DNA of 64,000 bases from Terrabacter aerolatus. Lineage in GTDB: Bacteria; Actinomycetota; Actinomycetes; Actinomycetales; Dermatophilaceae. Positions 15,615 through 23,447 of this stretch are shown here, piece by piece; position 1 is the first letter of the stretch; each line of letters opens with the position of its first letter. The stretch is from NCBI RefSeq assembly GCF_007991735.1, contig NZ_BJYX01000011.1:79489-143488 (forward strand). The letters are read 5' to 3'. Made by a program: the position numbers and the translations under genes. Below the pieces are notes generated by a model, which saw only the letters and a list, made by a program, of their open reading frames with translations, made no database searches and was not told where the DNA came from.

Positions 15615-16360
15615 GACGTCTTCGCCTTTCGTCGGGTCATCTCGTGCACGAGGTAGCTGGCCACCTCGCCGGGGGTCGTGCCGCGGCCGAAGATGCGGTC
15701 GACGCCGAGGGCCGCCTCGGACCCCTCCTCGAAGCGCGGGCCGCCGGCGACGAGGATCGGCACCTGCCCAGCGGGATAGGCCTCGCGGAAGGCTGCGGAC
15801 ATCTGCGTCGTGTTGTGGATGTGGGCGTCCTTCTGCGTGACGACCTGGCTGACGAGCACGGCGTCGGCCTTCTCGGCGCGGGCCCGCGCGACGAGGTCGG
15901 GCACGAGGACCTGGGCCCCGAGGTTGACCACCCGGACCTCGCGGTAGTACTCGAGACCCTTCTCGCCGGCGAAGCCCTTGATGTTGAGGATCGCGTCGAT
16001 GCCGACCGTGTGCGCGTCGGTGCCGATGCAGGCCCCGACGACGACGAGCTTGCGGCGCAGCTGCCGCTTGATGCTGAGGTTGGCGTCCTTGGCCGAGAGG
16101 AGGGGGTACTCGCGCTCGACCACGTGGACGTCGTCGACGTCGACGAGGTGCGTCGTGCTGCCGTAGACGACGAAGAAGGTGAAGTCCGGTCCCATCGCCT
16201 TGGCGTGGACGAGCAGGGCGGGGTCGAGGCCCATCCTGCGCGCCAGCTGGAGCGCGGCCCCCTCGGCGCGCTTGTCGTGCGGCAACGGCAGGGTGAACGA
16301 GAGCTGGACCATTCCGTCGCCCGTGGTGTCTCCGTACGGGCGGACGATGTGGGCGCTCAT
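15611..16360 (-). CDS. kamE: Beta-lysine 5,6-aminomutase, beta subunit
   Basis: 249 residues. With KamD it moves the epsilon-amino group of beta-lysine to C5, using adenosylcobalamin and PLP. The base-off B12 motif DxHxxG is present as D115, H117, G120 (GTDAHTVGID), and the PLP-binding lysine is K177 in SQVVTQKDAHIHN, a segment conserved in this enzyme. The ATG at 16360 overlaps the kamD stop by 4 bp; the longer frame is rejected. The next gene, kal, overlaps its stop codon in the same way, so the operon is tightly coupled. Confidence 0.92.
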   Translation of the reverse strand: MSAHIVRPYGDTTGDGMVQLSFTLPLPHDKRAEGAALQLARRMGLDPALLVHAKAMGPDFTFFVVYGSTTHLVDVDDVHVVEREYPLLSAKDANLSIKRQLRRKLVVVGACIGTDAHTVGIDAILNIKGFAGEKGLEYYREVRVVNLGAQVLVPDLVARARAEKADAVLVSQVVTQKDAHIHNTTQMSAAFREAYPAGQVPILVAGGPRFEEGSEAALGVDRIFGRGTTPGEVASYLVHEMTRRKAKTS

Positions 16361-17991
16361 CGGACCACCCCCTCCGTGGACGTATGCCGGGTGGCGGCTG
16401 GCGGCGTCCACGCGTCGAGGGCGGTGGTGGCCGGGTTGTCGTAGTCGTCGGCGCGCTCGCAGACGCCGTCGAGCCCCTTGCCGCCGGTGGGTGGGCGCTT
16501 CATGAGCCCGAAGGTGCCGTCGGCGATCGCGGCGAGCAGCGGCGCGTCGCCCGCCGGGTCACCGTCGTGGACGATCCGGTCGAGCAGGTCGACCGCCTCG
16601 GAGAGCACCTGCCGGGCCCGGGTCTGGATGAAGCCGTCGCGCGGCGGGTGGAAGTCCTCGGCGAGGCCGCTCGCGGCGTTCATGACGTAGCGGACGTTCT
16701 GCAGGGCGAGGTCGCGGTCGGACAGGAACGGGGTGACGACCGCCTCGGTCATCATGCCGACGAGCAGGATACCCTGTCCGGTCATGGCTCCGACGAGGTT
16801 GAAGAAGCCGTCGAGGAGGTAGCCGCGGAAGATGTCGCCCGTCATGTGCTTGGTCGGCGGCATCCACTTGAGCGGGGCCTCCGGGAACAGCTGGCGCGCG
16901 AGGAGCGCGTGGGCCAGCTCCATCCGGAAGCTGTCGGGGATCTCGGGGTTGATCTCGAAGGCGTGCCCGAGGCCGAGCTGCCAGTCCTCGAGGCCGGCCT
17001 CCTTGGCGAAGCGCTCGTTGAGGAGCTGGCTGACGGTGACGGTGTGGGCGGCCTCGATCGCGTCGGCGGTGGTGAGGTAGTTGTCCTCGCCGGTGTTGAT
17101 GATGATGCCGGCGCGGGCGTGGACCTGGCGCGAGAACCGCTGGTCGACGAAGGTGCGGATCGGGTTGATGTCGCGGAAGAGGATGCCGTACATCGAGTCG
17201 TTGAGCATCATGTCGAGACGCTCCATGCCGGCGAGCGCCGCGATCTCGGGCATGCACAGGCCGGAGGCGTAGTTCGTCAGGCGGACGTAGCGGCCGAGCT
17301 CCGTGCTCACCTCGTCGAGGGCGGCCCGCATGAGGCGGAAGTTCTCCTGCGTCGCGTACGTCCCGGCGAAGCCCTCACGCGTGGCCCCCTCCGGGACGTA
17401 GTCGAGGAGGGACTGCCCCGTGGAGCGGATGACCGCGATGATGTCGGCGCCCTCGCGGGCGGCGGCCTGGGCCTGCGGGATGTCCTCGTGGATGTCGCCC
17501 GTCGCGACGATGAGGTAGATCCACGGCTTGGTCCTCGGGTCGCCGTGACGCCTGATGAGGCGCTCCCGGGTGGCGCGCGAGCGGTCGATGGTGCGCAGCC
17601 CTCCGCCCACGCCCTTGGTGGCCGCGCGGCGCGCCGCGGTGGCCTCGCGGCCGGTGGGCAGCCGGAAGGAGACGTTGCCGCTCGCCGCCTTCTGGGCGAG
17701 CGTCATGAGGTCCGGTGCCTCGCCGCGCAGCAGCGCGTCGTAGACCGGCGTCGTGACGCCGTGCTCGAGACCGACCTCGTCGCGGACCGCCGTCACGAGG
17801 TGGTTGACCCACGGGACGCGTTCGTGGTCGGCACCGGAGAGCCCGGCCAGGCGGAGCGTGGCTCGTTCGACGGACACGGTCGTGTGGCTGCGGGCGATCT
17901 CGACGACGGGCTCGGCCGCCCTCGCGGCCAGTGCGCGCGCCCGCCGGACGACGGCGGGGTCCAGGTCGAGCAGGGCGTGTGGGCGGCTCAT
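16357..17991 (-). CDS. kamD: Lysine 5,6-aminomutase, alpha subunit
   Basis: 544 residues forming the TIM-barrel subunit that binds PLP and beta-lysine. Conserved blocks include KAASGNVSFRLPTGREATAARRAATKGVG, TKPWIYLIVATGDIHEDIPQAQAAAREGADIIAVIRSTGQSLLDYVPEGAT (given here only as landmarks near residues 105-225), LNDSMYGILFRDINP and KWMPPTKHMTGDIF. Confidence 0.2.
   Translation of the reverse strand: MSRPHALLDLDPAVVRRARALAARAAEPVVEIARSHTTVSVERATLRLAGLSGADHERVPWVNHLVTAVRDEVGLEHGVTTPVYDALLRGEAPDLMTLAQKAASGNVSFRLPTGREATAARRAATKGVGGGLRTIDRSRATRERLIRRHGDPRTKPWIYLIVATGDIHEDIPQAQAAAREGADIIAVIRSTGQSLLDYVPEGATREGFAGTYATQENFRLMRAALDEVSTELGRYVRLTNYASGLCMPEIAALAGMERLDMMLNDSMYGILFRDINPIRTFVDQRFSRQVHARAGIIINTGEDNYLTTADAIEAAHTVTVSQLLNERFAKEAGLEDWQLGLGHAFEINPEIPDSFRMELAHALLARQLFPEAPLKWMPPTKHMTGDIFRGYLLDGFFNLVGAMTGQGILLVGMMTEAVVTPFLSDRDLALQNVRYVMNAASGLAEDFHPPRDGFIQTRARQVLSEAVDLLDRIVHDGDPAGDAPLLAAIADGTFGLMKRPPTGGKGLDGVCERADDYDNPATTALDAWTPPAATRHTSTEGVVR
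16357..17991 (-). CDS. kamD: Beta-lysine 5,6-aminomutase, alpha subunit (full annotation)
   Basis: 544 residues forming the TIM-barrel subunit that binds PLP and beta-lysine; works as a complex with KamE. Landmarks in order: KAASGNVSFRLPTGRE (~105-120), IYLIVATGDIHEDIPQA (~160-176), IAVIRSTGQSLLDYVPEG, LNDSMYGILFRDINP and KWMPPTKHMTGDIF. The ATG at 17991 overlaps the kdd stop and the gene's own stop overlaps kamE, both by ATGA. A CGGCATAC element lies inside the 3' end (16382-16388) in a reading frame that encodes neither Tyr-Ala nor Ala-Tyr. This entry supersedes the shorter entry at the same position. Confidence 0.92.
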   Translation of the reverse strand: MSRPHALLDLDPAVVRRARALAARAAEPVVEIARSHTTVSVERATLRLAGLSGADHERVPWVNHLVTAVRDEVGLEHGVTTPVYDALLRGEAPDLMTLAQKAASGNVSFRLPTGREATAARRAATKGVGGGLRTIDRSRATRERLIRRHGDPRTKPWIYLIVATGDIHEDIPQAQAAAREGADIIAVIRSTGQSLLDYVPEGATREGFAGTYATQENFRLMRAALDEVSTELGRYVRLTNYASGLCMPEIAALAGMERLDMMLNDSMYGILFRDINPIRTFVDQRFSRQVHARAGIIINTGEDNYLTTADAIEAAHTVTVSQLLNERFAKEAGLEDWQLGLGHAFEINPEIPDSFRMELAHALLARQLFPEAPLKWMPPTKHMTGDIFRGYLLDGFFNLVGAMTGQGILLVGMMTEAVVTPFLSDRDLALQNVRYVMNAASGLAEDFHPPRDGFIQTRARQVLSEAVDLLDRIVHDGDPAGDAPLLAAIADGTFGLMKRPPTGGKGLDGVCERADDYDNPATTALDAWTPPAATRHTSTEGVVR

Positions 17992-19100
17992 GCGTCCGAT
18001 CCTGCCGTCTCGGCGGCGAGCCGGCCCTCGAAGAGCGCGCGGAGCGCCGGCACCTCGCGGACGAGCCGCAGGGCCTCCTCGGCGTGACCCGGGACGTAGC
18101 CGTTGCCGACGAGCATCCGCACGTCGGCCGCGAGTCCCTCCGCACCGAGCGCCGCCGCCGCGAAGTTCGTGGCCATGCTGAAGAAGATGATGGTGCCGCC
18201 CTGGGCGGTGGCGAGGATCGCGGGCTGCTCGCAGCCCGGCACGTCGACGCAGACGACGGTCACGTCCGCCGGGCCACCGGCCGACTCGACGGCAGCGGCC
18301 AGTCCGAGCGGGGAGCGCGCGTCGGCGAGCACCACGGCGTCTGCGAGCCCGCTGGCCACCAGCACGGCGCGCTCGCGCTCGACCGGGACGACCCCGATGG
18401 TGCGACCTGCACCGGCGGCACGGGCGGCGGCCAGCGAGAGCGAGCCGGACTTGCCGGCCCCGCCGAGGACGGCCACGGTCGGCGCGATCCCCCGCGCGGC
18501 ATACTCCCCCACGACCCGCTCGACGAGAGCCGGGGCGCCGCAGACGTCCATGACCATGAGGGCGAGGTGCGGGTCGAGGTCCTCGGGCAGGGTGGCCGCG
18601 ATGCTGCGGCCGAAGAGGATGGCGTGACCGGTGGCGGGAACCTGCTCGGACAGGCCGTCCCAGCCTTCGAGGCCGTCGGTGACGGCGAGGGGCGTCAAGG
18701 ACAGGGACACGAGCGTCGCGACCCTGTCCCCGACCGAGAGCCCGAGCGGGCTCTCCGGACCGACCTCGTCGACGGTGCCGATGAGCATGCCACCCGAGCC
18801 GGTGACGGGGTTCTGCATCTTGCCGCGCTCCCGGACGATGTCGAGGACCTCGGCACGCACCGCTCCCCCGTCGACTCGCCCGCCGCTCGTGTGCTTCAGC
18901 GCCAGCTGGCGGTACGAGGCGGCGTCGAGGTTGAGCGTCTCGACGGCGATCCGGACCTCGTCGGGCCACAGCTCCGGTCGCGCGTCGAGGCGCTGCGCCG
19001 CCTGCGGGAGCGTGATCGCCTCACCGGTGGGTTCGAGGACGCGGTGCAGTCCGACGGGCGAGGGGGCGCGGTCGTCACCGGGGACGGGCAGTGGGGTCAC
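17988..19100 (-). CDS. kdd: L-erythro-3,5-diaminohexanoate dehydrogenase
   Basis: 370 residues. Kdd oxidises 3,5-diaminohexanoate to 5-amino-3-oxohexanoate with NAD(P), releasing ammonia. The fold is alcohol-dehydrogenase-like; landmarks are GKMQNPVTGSGGMLIGTV, GDRVATLVSLSLTPL, FGRSIAATLPEDL, the nucleotide loop AVLGGAGKSGSLS and IIFFSMATNFAAAALGAEG. The GTG at 19100 is preferred over an ATG at 19133 because AGAAGGA lies a few bases upstream and the ATG start would consume the regulatory repeats. First gene of the operon; divergent from kamA. Confidence 0.9.
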   Translation of the reverse strand: MTPLPVPGDDRAPSPVGLHRVLEPTGEAITLPQAAQRLDARPELWPDEVRIAVETLNLDAASYRQLALKHTSGGRVDGGAVRAEVLDIVRERGKMQNPVTGSGGMLIGTVDEVGPESPLGLSVGDRVATLVSLSLTPLAVTDGLEGWDGLSEQVPATGHAILFGRSIAATLPEDLDPHLALMVMDVCGAPALVERVVGEYAARGIAPTVAVLGGAGKSGSLSLAAARAAGAGRTIGVVPVERERAVLVASGLADAVVLADARSPLGLAAAVESAGGPADVTVVCVDVPGCEQPAILATAQGGTIIFFSMATNFAAAALGAEGLAADVRMLVGNGYVPGHAEEALRLVREVPALRALFEGRLAAETAGSDA

Positions 19101-19107
19101 GGAGCAG

Positions 19108-19147
19108 ATCCTTCTGTCGTAACGGGAACACACGACAAATCCTTCTG
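19108..19147. promoter_or_regulatory. Repeats between kdd and kamA
   Basis: ATCCTTCTG occurs twice in direct orientation (19108-19116 and 19139-19147), and TGTCGT (19115-19120) faces ACGACA (19132-19137) as an inverted repeat. They sit between two divergent genes of one pathway and could be one shared regulator site. The left copy also contains the kdd ribosome-binding site. Confidence 0.45.
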
Positions 19148-19179
19148 CATCATAGGAGGTCCGGGGGCGGCCCTTCGGC

Positions 19180-19185
19180 TATCGT
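19180..19185 (+). promoter_or_regulatory. -10 box of a leaderless kamA transcript
   Basis: TATCGT ends exactly 6 nt before the kamA ATG and no Shine-Dalgarno sequence is present, so transcription probably starts at the start codon. Confidence 0.55.
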
Positions 19186-19191
19186 CGATTC

Positions 19192-20637
19192 ATGACTCTG
19201 GTGTCACAGCCGTACGTCTATGCCCGTCGACCGCTCGTCGAGCCCGACTGGACCCGCCTGCCCGGCTGGGCCGCGGTGAGCCAGGCCGACTGGGACAGCG
19301 CCCAGTGGCAGCGCGTCAACTGCGTCCGCAACATCAAGCAGCTGCGCGCCCTCATGGGCGACCTGCTCGACGACCGCTTCTACGACGACCTCGCCCGGGA
19401 CCAGGCCGAGCGCGCCACGATGTCGATGCTCGTCCCGCCGCAGATGCTCAACACGATGGTGCCCGCCACCGACGGTGCCGTGCCGTCGGCGGGCCACGAC
19501 TTCACCGAGGCCTTCTACGCCGACCCGGTGCGCCACTACATGCTCCCCGTCTTCTCCGACCGACGCACCGACTGGCCGTCGCACCCGCACGCCTCGCGCG
19601 ACTCGCTGCACGAGCACGACATGTGGGTGGCCGAGGGGCTGACCCACCGCTACCCCACGAAGGTGCTCGCCGAGCTGCTCCCCACCTGCCCGCAGTACTG
19701 CGGGCACTGCACCCGCATGGACCTCGTCGGCAACTCGACGCCCCAGGTCGCCAAGCTGAAGTTCGACCTCAAGCCCGTCGAGCGCTACGCCGCGATGCTC
19801 GACTACCTGCGCTCGTCCCCCGGCGTGCGTGACGTCGTCGTGTCGGGTGGCGACGTGGCCAACATGCCGTGGAAGAACCTCGAGGCCTTCGTCGACGAGC
19901 TCCTCGACATCGACAACATCCGCGACATCCGGCTCGCCACCAAGGCGCTCATGGCGCTGCCCCAGCACTGGTTCGCCGAGGACGTCGTCGAGGGGGTCGC
20001 CCGCGTCTCGGCCAAGGCCCGCGCCCGGGGCGTCTCCCTCGCGATCCACACGCACGTCAACAGCGCCCAGTCCGTGACGCCGTCCGTGGAGCGAGCCAGC
20101 CGCGCGATGCTCGACGCGGGCGTGCGCGACGTCCGCAACCAGGGCGTGCTGATGCGGGGCGTCAACGACACGACGGAGGCGCTGCTCGACCTGTGCTTCG
20201 CGCTCGCCGACGGCGCCTCGATCACGCCGTACTACTTCTACATGTGCGACATGATCCCGTTCGCCGAGCACTGGCGGCTCTCGCTCGCCGAGGCGCAGCA
20301 CCTCCAGCACTCGATGATGGGCTACCTCCCGGGCTTCTCGACCCCGCGCATCGTCTGCGACGTGCCCTTCGTCGGCAAGCGCTGGGTGCACCAGGTCGAG
20401 GAGTACGACACCGAGCGGGGAATCTCCTACTGGCGCAAGAACTACCGCACGTCGATCGAGGGCGAGGACACCGAGGCCCTCTCGCGCGAGTACGTCTACT
20501 ACGACCCCATCTACACGCTGCCCGAGGAGGGCCGCCGGTGGTGGCACGCGTCGGTCGACCACGAGTCCGTGCTCGCCGACGCCACACGCCAGGCCGCCAC
20601 GAGCCGAGCCGCGGCGCAGTCACAGCTCGTCCCCTGA
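19192..20637 (+). CDS. kamA: L-lysine 2,3-aminomutase (radical SAM)
   Basis: 481 residues. KamA starts the pathway by converting L-lysine to beta-lysine with SAM, a 4Fe-4S cluster and PLP. The cluster cysteines are C166, C170 and C173 (CPQYCGHC). DVVVSGGDVANMPW, RLATKALMALP and LAIHTHVNSAQSVT follow the KamA family order. The usual Gly-rich PLP-lysine segment is replaced by DVPFVGKRWVHQ, a variant. The chain is about 60 residues longer than clostridial KamA. It is divergent from kdd-kamDE-kal, whose products take the next steps, which supports the lysine assignment over EpmB or glutamate mutases. Confidence 0.88.
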   Translation: MTLVSQPYVYARRPLVEPDWTRLPGWAAVSQADWDSAQWQRVNCVRNIKQLRALMGDLLDDRFYDDLARDQAERATMSMLVPPQMLNTMVPATDGAVPSAGHDFTEAFYADPVRHYMLPVFSDRRTDWPSHPHASRDSLHEHDMWVAEGLTHRYPTKVLAELLPTCPQYCGHCTRMDLVGNSTPQVAKLKFDLKPVERYAAMLDYLRSSPGVRDVVVSGGDVANMPWKNLEAFVDELLDIDNIRDIRLATKALMALPQHWFAEDVVEGVARVSAKARARGVSLAIHTHVNSAQSVTPSVERASRAMLDAGVRDVRNQGVLMRGVNDTTEALLDLCFALADGASITPYYFYMCDMIPFAEHWRLSLAEAQHLQHSMMGYLPGFSTPRIVCDVPFVGKRWVHQVEEYDTERGISYWRKNYRTSIEGEDTEALSREYVYYDPIYTLPEEGRRWWHASVDHESVLADATRQAATSRAAAQSQLVP

Positions 20638-20650
20638 GAGCCGGTCCGGT

Positions 20651-20668
20651 CCGTCGCTGGGGCGACGG
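20651..20668 (+). terminator. Possible kamA terminator hairpin
   Basis: CCGTCGC and GCGACGG form a 7-bp stem around a 4-nt loop in the 61-bp gap after kamA. No T-tract; weak support. Confidence 0.35.
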
Positions 20669-20686
20669 GCGCGAACGGTGCCGCCG

Positions 20687-20692
20687 TAGACT
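20687..20692 (+). promoter_or_regulatory. -10 box of the leaderless TetR gene
   Basis: TAGACT ends 6 nt before the GTG start; no ribosome-binding site is visible. Confidence 0.5.
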
Positions 20693-20698
20693 GCCGCG

Positions 20699-21319
20699 GT
20701 GACCTCCCGCTCCCCCGGCACCCGCACCCGCATGCCCCGCGCCGAGCGTGAGGCGCAGATGCTGGCCGTGGCCGAGCAGGTCTTCTCGGCCCGCGGCATC
20801 CAGGCCACGACGATGGACGAGATCGCCGAGCTCGTCGGCGTGACGAAGCCGCTCATCTACGACTACTTCGGCTCCAAGGAGGGCCTGCTCGCCGCGACGA
20901 TCGAGCGCGCGCGCGGGCAGCTGCTCGCGGCCCTCATCGACTCGTGGGTCGCCCAGCCCGCGGCAGCCCCGCGCGACCGCGTGCGCGGCGTCGTCCACGC
21001 GTTCTTCGCCTTCATCGACGAGCACGACGAGGCCTTCGCCCTGCTGCGCACCGAGGGCGCCCTCATCGGCGAGGCGTCGGCCTCGGTCGAGCGCATCCGT
21101 CAGCAGACCGCCAAGGCCTTCGCCGAGGGACTGCGCACCTTGCCGGCGTTCGGCTCGCTCGAGCCCCGCCGGGTCACCGTCATGGCCGAGATCCTCATCG
21201 GCGGCTGCGAACGTCTCGCCGTCTGGCGCAGCACCCATCCCGGCACCACGGCCGAGGAGGCGACCGACCTGGTCGTGACGACGATCTGGGACGGGCTCGC
21301 CACCGTCGCCGAGGCCTGA
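20699..21319 (+). CDS. TetR-family transcriptional regulator
   Basis: 206 residues. The N-terminal helix-turn-helix is canonical for TetR: AEQVFSARGIQATTMDEIAELVGVTKPLIYDYFGSKEGLL (about residues 27-66), with the recognition helix VTKPLIYDYF. The C-terminal two thirds form the helical ligand domain with no identifiable ligand. The GTG start is preceded at 6 nt by a -10 box. It overlaps ybaK by one base (TGATG), so the two form a unit. The target is unknown; neither lysine genes nor ybaK is an obvious one. Confidence 0.85.
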   Translation: MTSRSPGTRTRMPRAEREAQMLAVAEQVFSARGIQATTMDEIAELVGVTKPLIYDYFGSKEGLLAATIERARGQLLAALIDSWVAQPAAAPRDRVRGVVHAFFAFIDEHDEAFALLRTEGALIGEASASVERIRQQTAKAFAEGLRTLPAFGSLEPRRVTVMAEILIGGCERLAVWRSTHPGTTAEEATDLVVTTIWDGLATVAEA

Positions 21320-21822
21320 TGGCACGCCGGCCCTCCGGTGACGGGCCGTCGACGCCCGCCACGGTCGCCCTCGACCGGGCCGGGGTCACCTACTCCCGGC
21401 ACCCGTACGACCACGACCCCTCGGCGCAGAGCTACGGGCTCGAGGCCGCCGAGGCGCTCGGCGTCGACCCGGCGGAGGTCTTCAAGACCCTCCTCGTCGA
21501 CACCGGCGCGGGACTCGCCGTCGGCATCGTGCCGGTCGACGGGCAGCTCGACCTCAAGGCGATGGCCTCGACCCTCGGCGTCAAGTCGGTGACGATGGCC
21601 GACCCGGCGGCCGCCGAACGCAGCACGGGCTACGTCGTCGGCGGGATCTCCCCGCTGGGGCAGAAGAGGTCCCTCCCCACGGTGCTCGACGAGACGGCAT
21701 ACGCCCTCGAGGTCGTCTACGTCTCCGGCGGGCGGCGAGGCTTCGACATCGGGTTGGCCCCCGCCGACCTCGCGACCGTCACCCGAGCGGTCCGGTCGGC
21801 GATCGGGCGCCCGGTCAGCTGA
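21319..21822 (+). CDS. ybaK: Cys-tRNA(Pro)/Cys-tRNA(Cys) deacylase YbaK
   Basis: 167 residues of the YbaK/EbsC family, which hydrolyses misacylated Cys-tRNA(Pro) in trans. The conserved sequence runs through VFKTLLVDTGAGLAVGIVPV, the lysine in DLKAMASTLGVKSV, and the signature TGYVVGGISPLGQKRSLPTVLDE split by the loop that shapes the pocket. The ATG overlaps the TetR stop, giving translational coupling. The last 8 bp overlap the convergent Lrp-type gene. Confidence 0.9.
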   Translation: MARRPSGDGPSTPATVALDRAGVTYSRHPYDHDPSAQSYGLEAAEALGVDPAEVFKTLLVDTGAGLAVGIVPVDGQLDLKAMASTLGVKSVTMADPAAAERSTGYVVGGISPLGQKRSLPTVLDETAYALEVVYVSGGRRGFDIGLAPADLATVTRAVRSAIGRPVS

Positions 21823-22273
21823 CGTCGCGGGGCGCGGCAGAGGCGCTCCGGCCCTCCCAAGGCGTCGAGAGCACCACGGTCGTGTGGGTCGAGACGTTCG
21901 CCGCGGAGCGGATGCGCGCGAGCAGGTCCTCGAGATCTCCCGGCGTGGCCACGCGCACCTTGAGGATGTAGCTCTCGACCCCGGCCACCGAGTGGCAGTC
22001 CTCGATCTCGGTGATGTGCCGGAGGCGGTCGGGCACGTCGTCCGGCGCGCTCGGGTCGAACGGTGCCACGGAGATGAGGGCGGTCAGCGGCAGGCCGAGG
22101 GCGTCCGGTGAGACCTGCGCCGTGTAGCCGGTGACGACCCCACGCTCCTCCAGCCGGCGGACGCGCTGGTGCACCGCGGACGTCGACAGGCCCGTGGCCC
22201 GGCCGAGGTCCGTGTAGCTCATCCGGCCGTCCGCGAGCAGCAGTCCGACGAGGCGACGGTCGAGATCTTCCAT
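21815..22273 (-). CDS. Lrp/AsnC-family transcriptional regulator
   Basis: 152 residues: an N-terminal helix-turn-helix (DLGRATGLSTSAVHQRVRRLEERGVVTGY) followed by a RAM/effector domain with the strand DCHSVAGVESYILKVRVATPGDLEDLLARI. These regulators usually sense amino acids. Being close to the lysine pathway genes it is a candidate regulator of them, but no binding site links them. The ATG lies 6 nt after a TACCCT box on the minus strand, so the mRNA is probably leaderless. Confidence 0.88.
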   Translation of the reverse strand: MEDLDRRLVGLLLADGRMSYTDLGRATGLSTSAVHQRVRRLEERGVVTGYTAQVSPDALGLPLTALISVAPFDPSAPDDVPDRLRHITEIEDCHSVAGVESYILKVRVATPGDLEDLLARIRSAANVSTHTTVVLSTPWEGRSASAAPRDVS

Positions 22274-22279
22274 GGCCGA

Positions 22280-22285
22280 AGGGTA
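22280..22285 (-). promoter_or_regulatory. -10 box of the leaderless Lrp-type gene
   Basis: TACCCT (minus strand) ends 6 nt before the ATG at 22273. Confidence 0.45.
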
Positions 22286-22363
22286 GTGCAGCGCCCGGCG
22301 GCCGAGCGGCCGGTTCTCGTGCGAGCCGGCCCGCGTCGGCTCCGGCGGGCGCTGACGGCCCGG

Positions 22364-22369
22364 TAGCCT
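22364..22369 (+). promoter_or_regulatory. -10 box of the exonuclease gene
   Basis: TAGCCT ends 7 nt before the ATG at 22377, with a CGCGTATGCCGG element spanning the start codon itself (22375-22381). Confidence 0.5.
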
Positions 22370-22376
22370 CTCGCGT

Positions 22377-23318
22377 ATGCCGGCCGCCGCCCCCAGGATG
22401 CTCCTTCTCGACTCCGCGTCGCTCTACTTCCGCGCCTTCTTCGGGGTGCCCGAGGTCATCGGCCCCAGCGGGGTCCCGACCAACGCCGTGCGCGGGCTGC
22501 TCGACATGATCGCCTCGCTCGTCGACCGGGGCCGTCCGACCCACCTCGTGGCCTGCTGGGACAACGACTGGCGTCCCGCCTTCCGGGTCGAGGCCATCCC
22601 CTCGTACAAGGCGCACCGGGTCGCCGAGCCCGGCCCCGACGAGCTCGCCGGCGAGCAGGTCCCCGAGGCGCTGGGTGTCCAGGTGCCCATCATCGTCGAC
22701 GCGCTCGCGGCGCTGGGGATCGCGCGCGTCGGCGTCGACGGCTACGAGGCCGACGACGTCATCGGGACCCTGGCGACACAGTTCAGCGGTCGGATGCCGG
22801 TCGACATCGTCACCGGGGACCGGGATCTCTTCCAGCTCGTCGACGACGCCAACCGGGTGCGCGTCGTCTACACCGCGCGTGGGGGCGTGCGCTCCCCCGA
22901 CCTCGTAGACGAGGCCTTCCTCGCCGAGAAGTACGGCGTCGCCAGCGGCAGCGCCTACGCCGACATGGCGGTGCTGCGCGGGGACACGAGCGACGGGCTG
23001 CCCGGCGTCGCGGGCATCGGGGAGAAGACGGCGGCCAAGCTCATCACGACCTACGGGACCCTCGAGGCGGTCCGGGCCGCCATCGACTCCGGTGACCCCG
23101 CCCTCAAGGGCGCCCAGCGAGCCCGGCTCGAGGCCGCGACCGACTACCTCGACGCCGCTCCGCGGGTCGTCGCCGTCGCCAAGGACGCCGCCGTCCCCGA
23201 CATCGAGCTCGCCGCCCCGACGTCCGTCGCCGACCCCGCACTCATGTCGCGACTGGCCGTCGAGCACGGCCTGACGTCGTCGTTCGACCGCGTCATCTCG
23301 GCCCTCGGCATCGACTGA
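22377..23318 (+). CDS. 5'-3' exonuclease (Pol I N-terminal domain-like)
   Basis: 313 residues, a stand-alone relative of the 5'-nuclease domain of DNA polymerase I. Conserved metal-binding acidic motifs are visible: LLLDSASLYFRAFFG, WDNDWRPAFR, GYEADDVIGTLA, VTGDRDLFQLVDD, and the helix-hairpin-helix region LRGDTSDGLPGVAGIGEKTAAKLI. It should cleave flap or RNA-primed 5' ends during repair or Okazaki processing. The ATG at 22377 fits the family start and a -10 box 7 nt upstream. Confidence 0.9.
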   Translation: MPAAAPRMLLLDSASLYFRAFFGVPEVIGPSGVPTNAVRGLLDMIASLVDRGRPTHLVACWDNDWRPAFRVEAIPSYKAHRVAEPGPDELAGEQVPEALGVQVPIIVDALAALGIARVGVDGYEADDVIGTLATQFSGRMPVDIVTGDRDLFQLVDDANRVRVVYTARGGVRSPDLVDEAFLAEKYGVASGSAYADMAVLRGDTSDGLPGVAGIGEKTAAKLITTYGTLEAVRAAIDSGDPALKGAQRARLEAATDYLDAAPRVVAVAKDAAVPDIELAAPTSVADPALMSRLAVEHGLTSSFDRVISALGID

Positions 23319-23447
23319 CGGCCGGCCTCCACCGGACCCCCGGGACCGGTCACGGTACGGTCACGTCTCGCTGCAGCTCGTGCGGGCCGGCGCTCCGCCG
23401 GGGCGGTCGCGGTCACCACGCGACCGCGAAAAGGCGCATACTGAAGG

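Noticed and set aside
16357..17991. First, shorter kamD entry
   Set aside because: Two entries cover the same gene; the low-confidence one should be disregarded in favour of the full annotation at the same coordinates.
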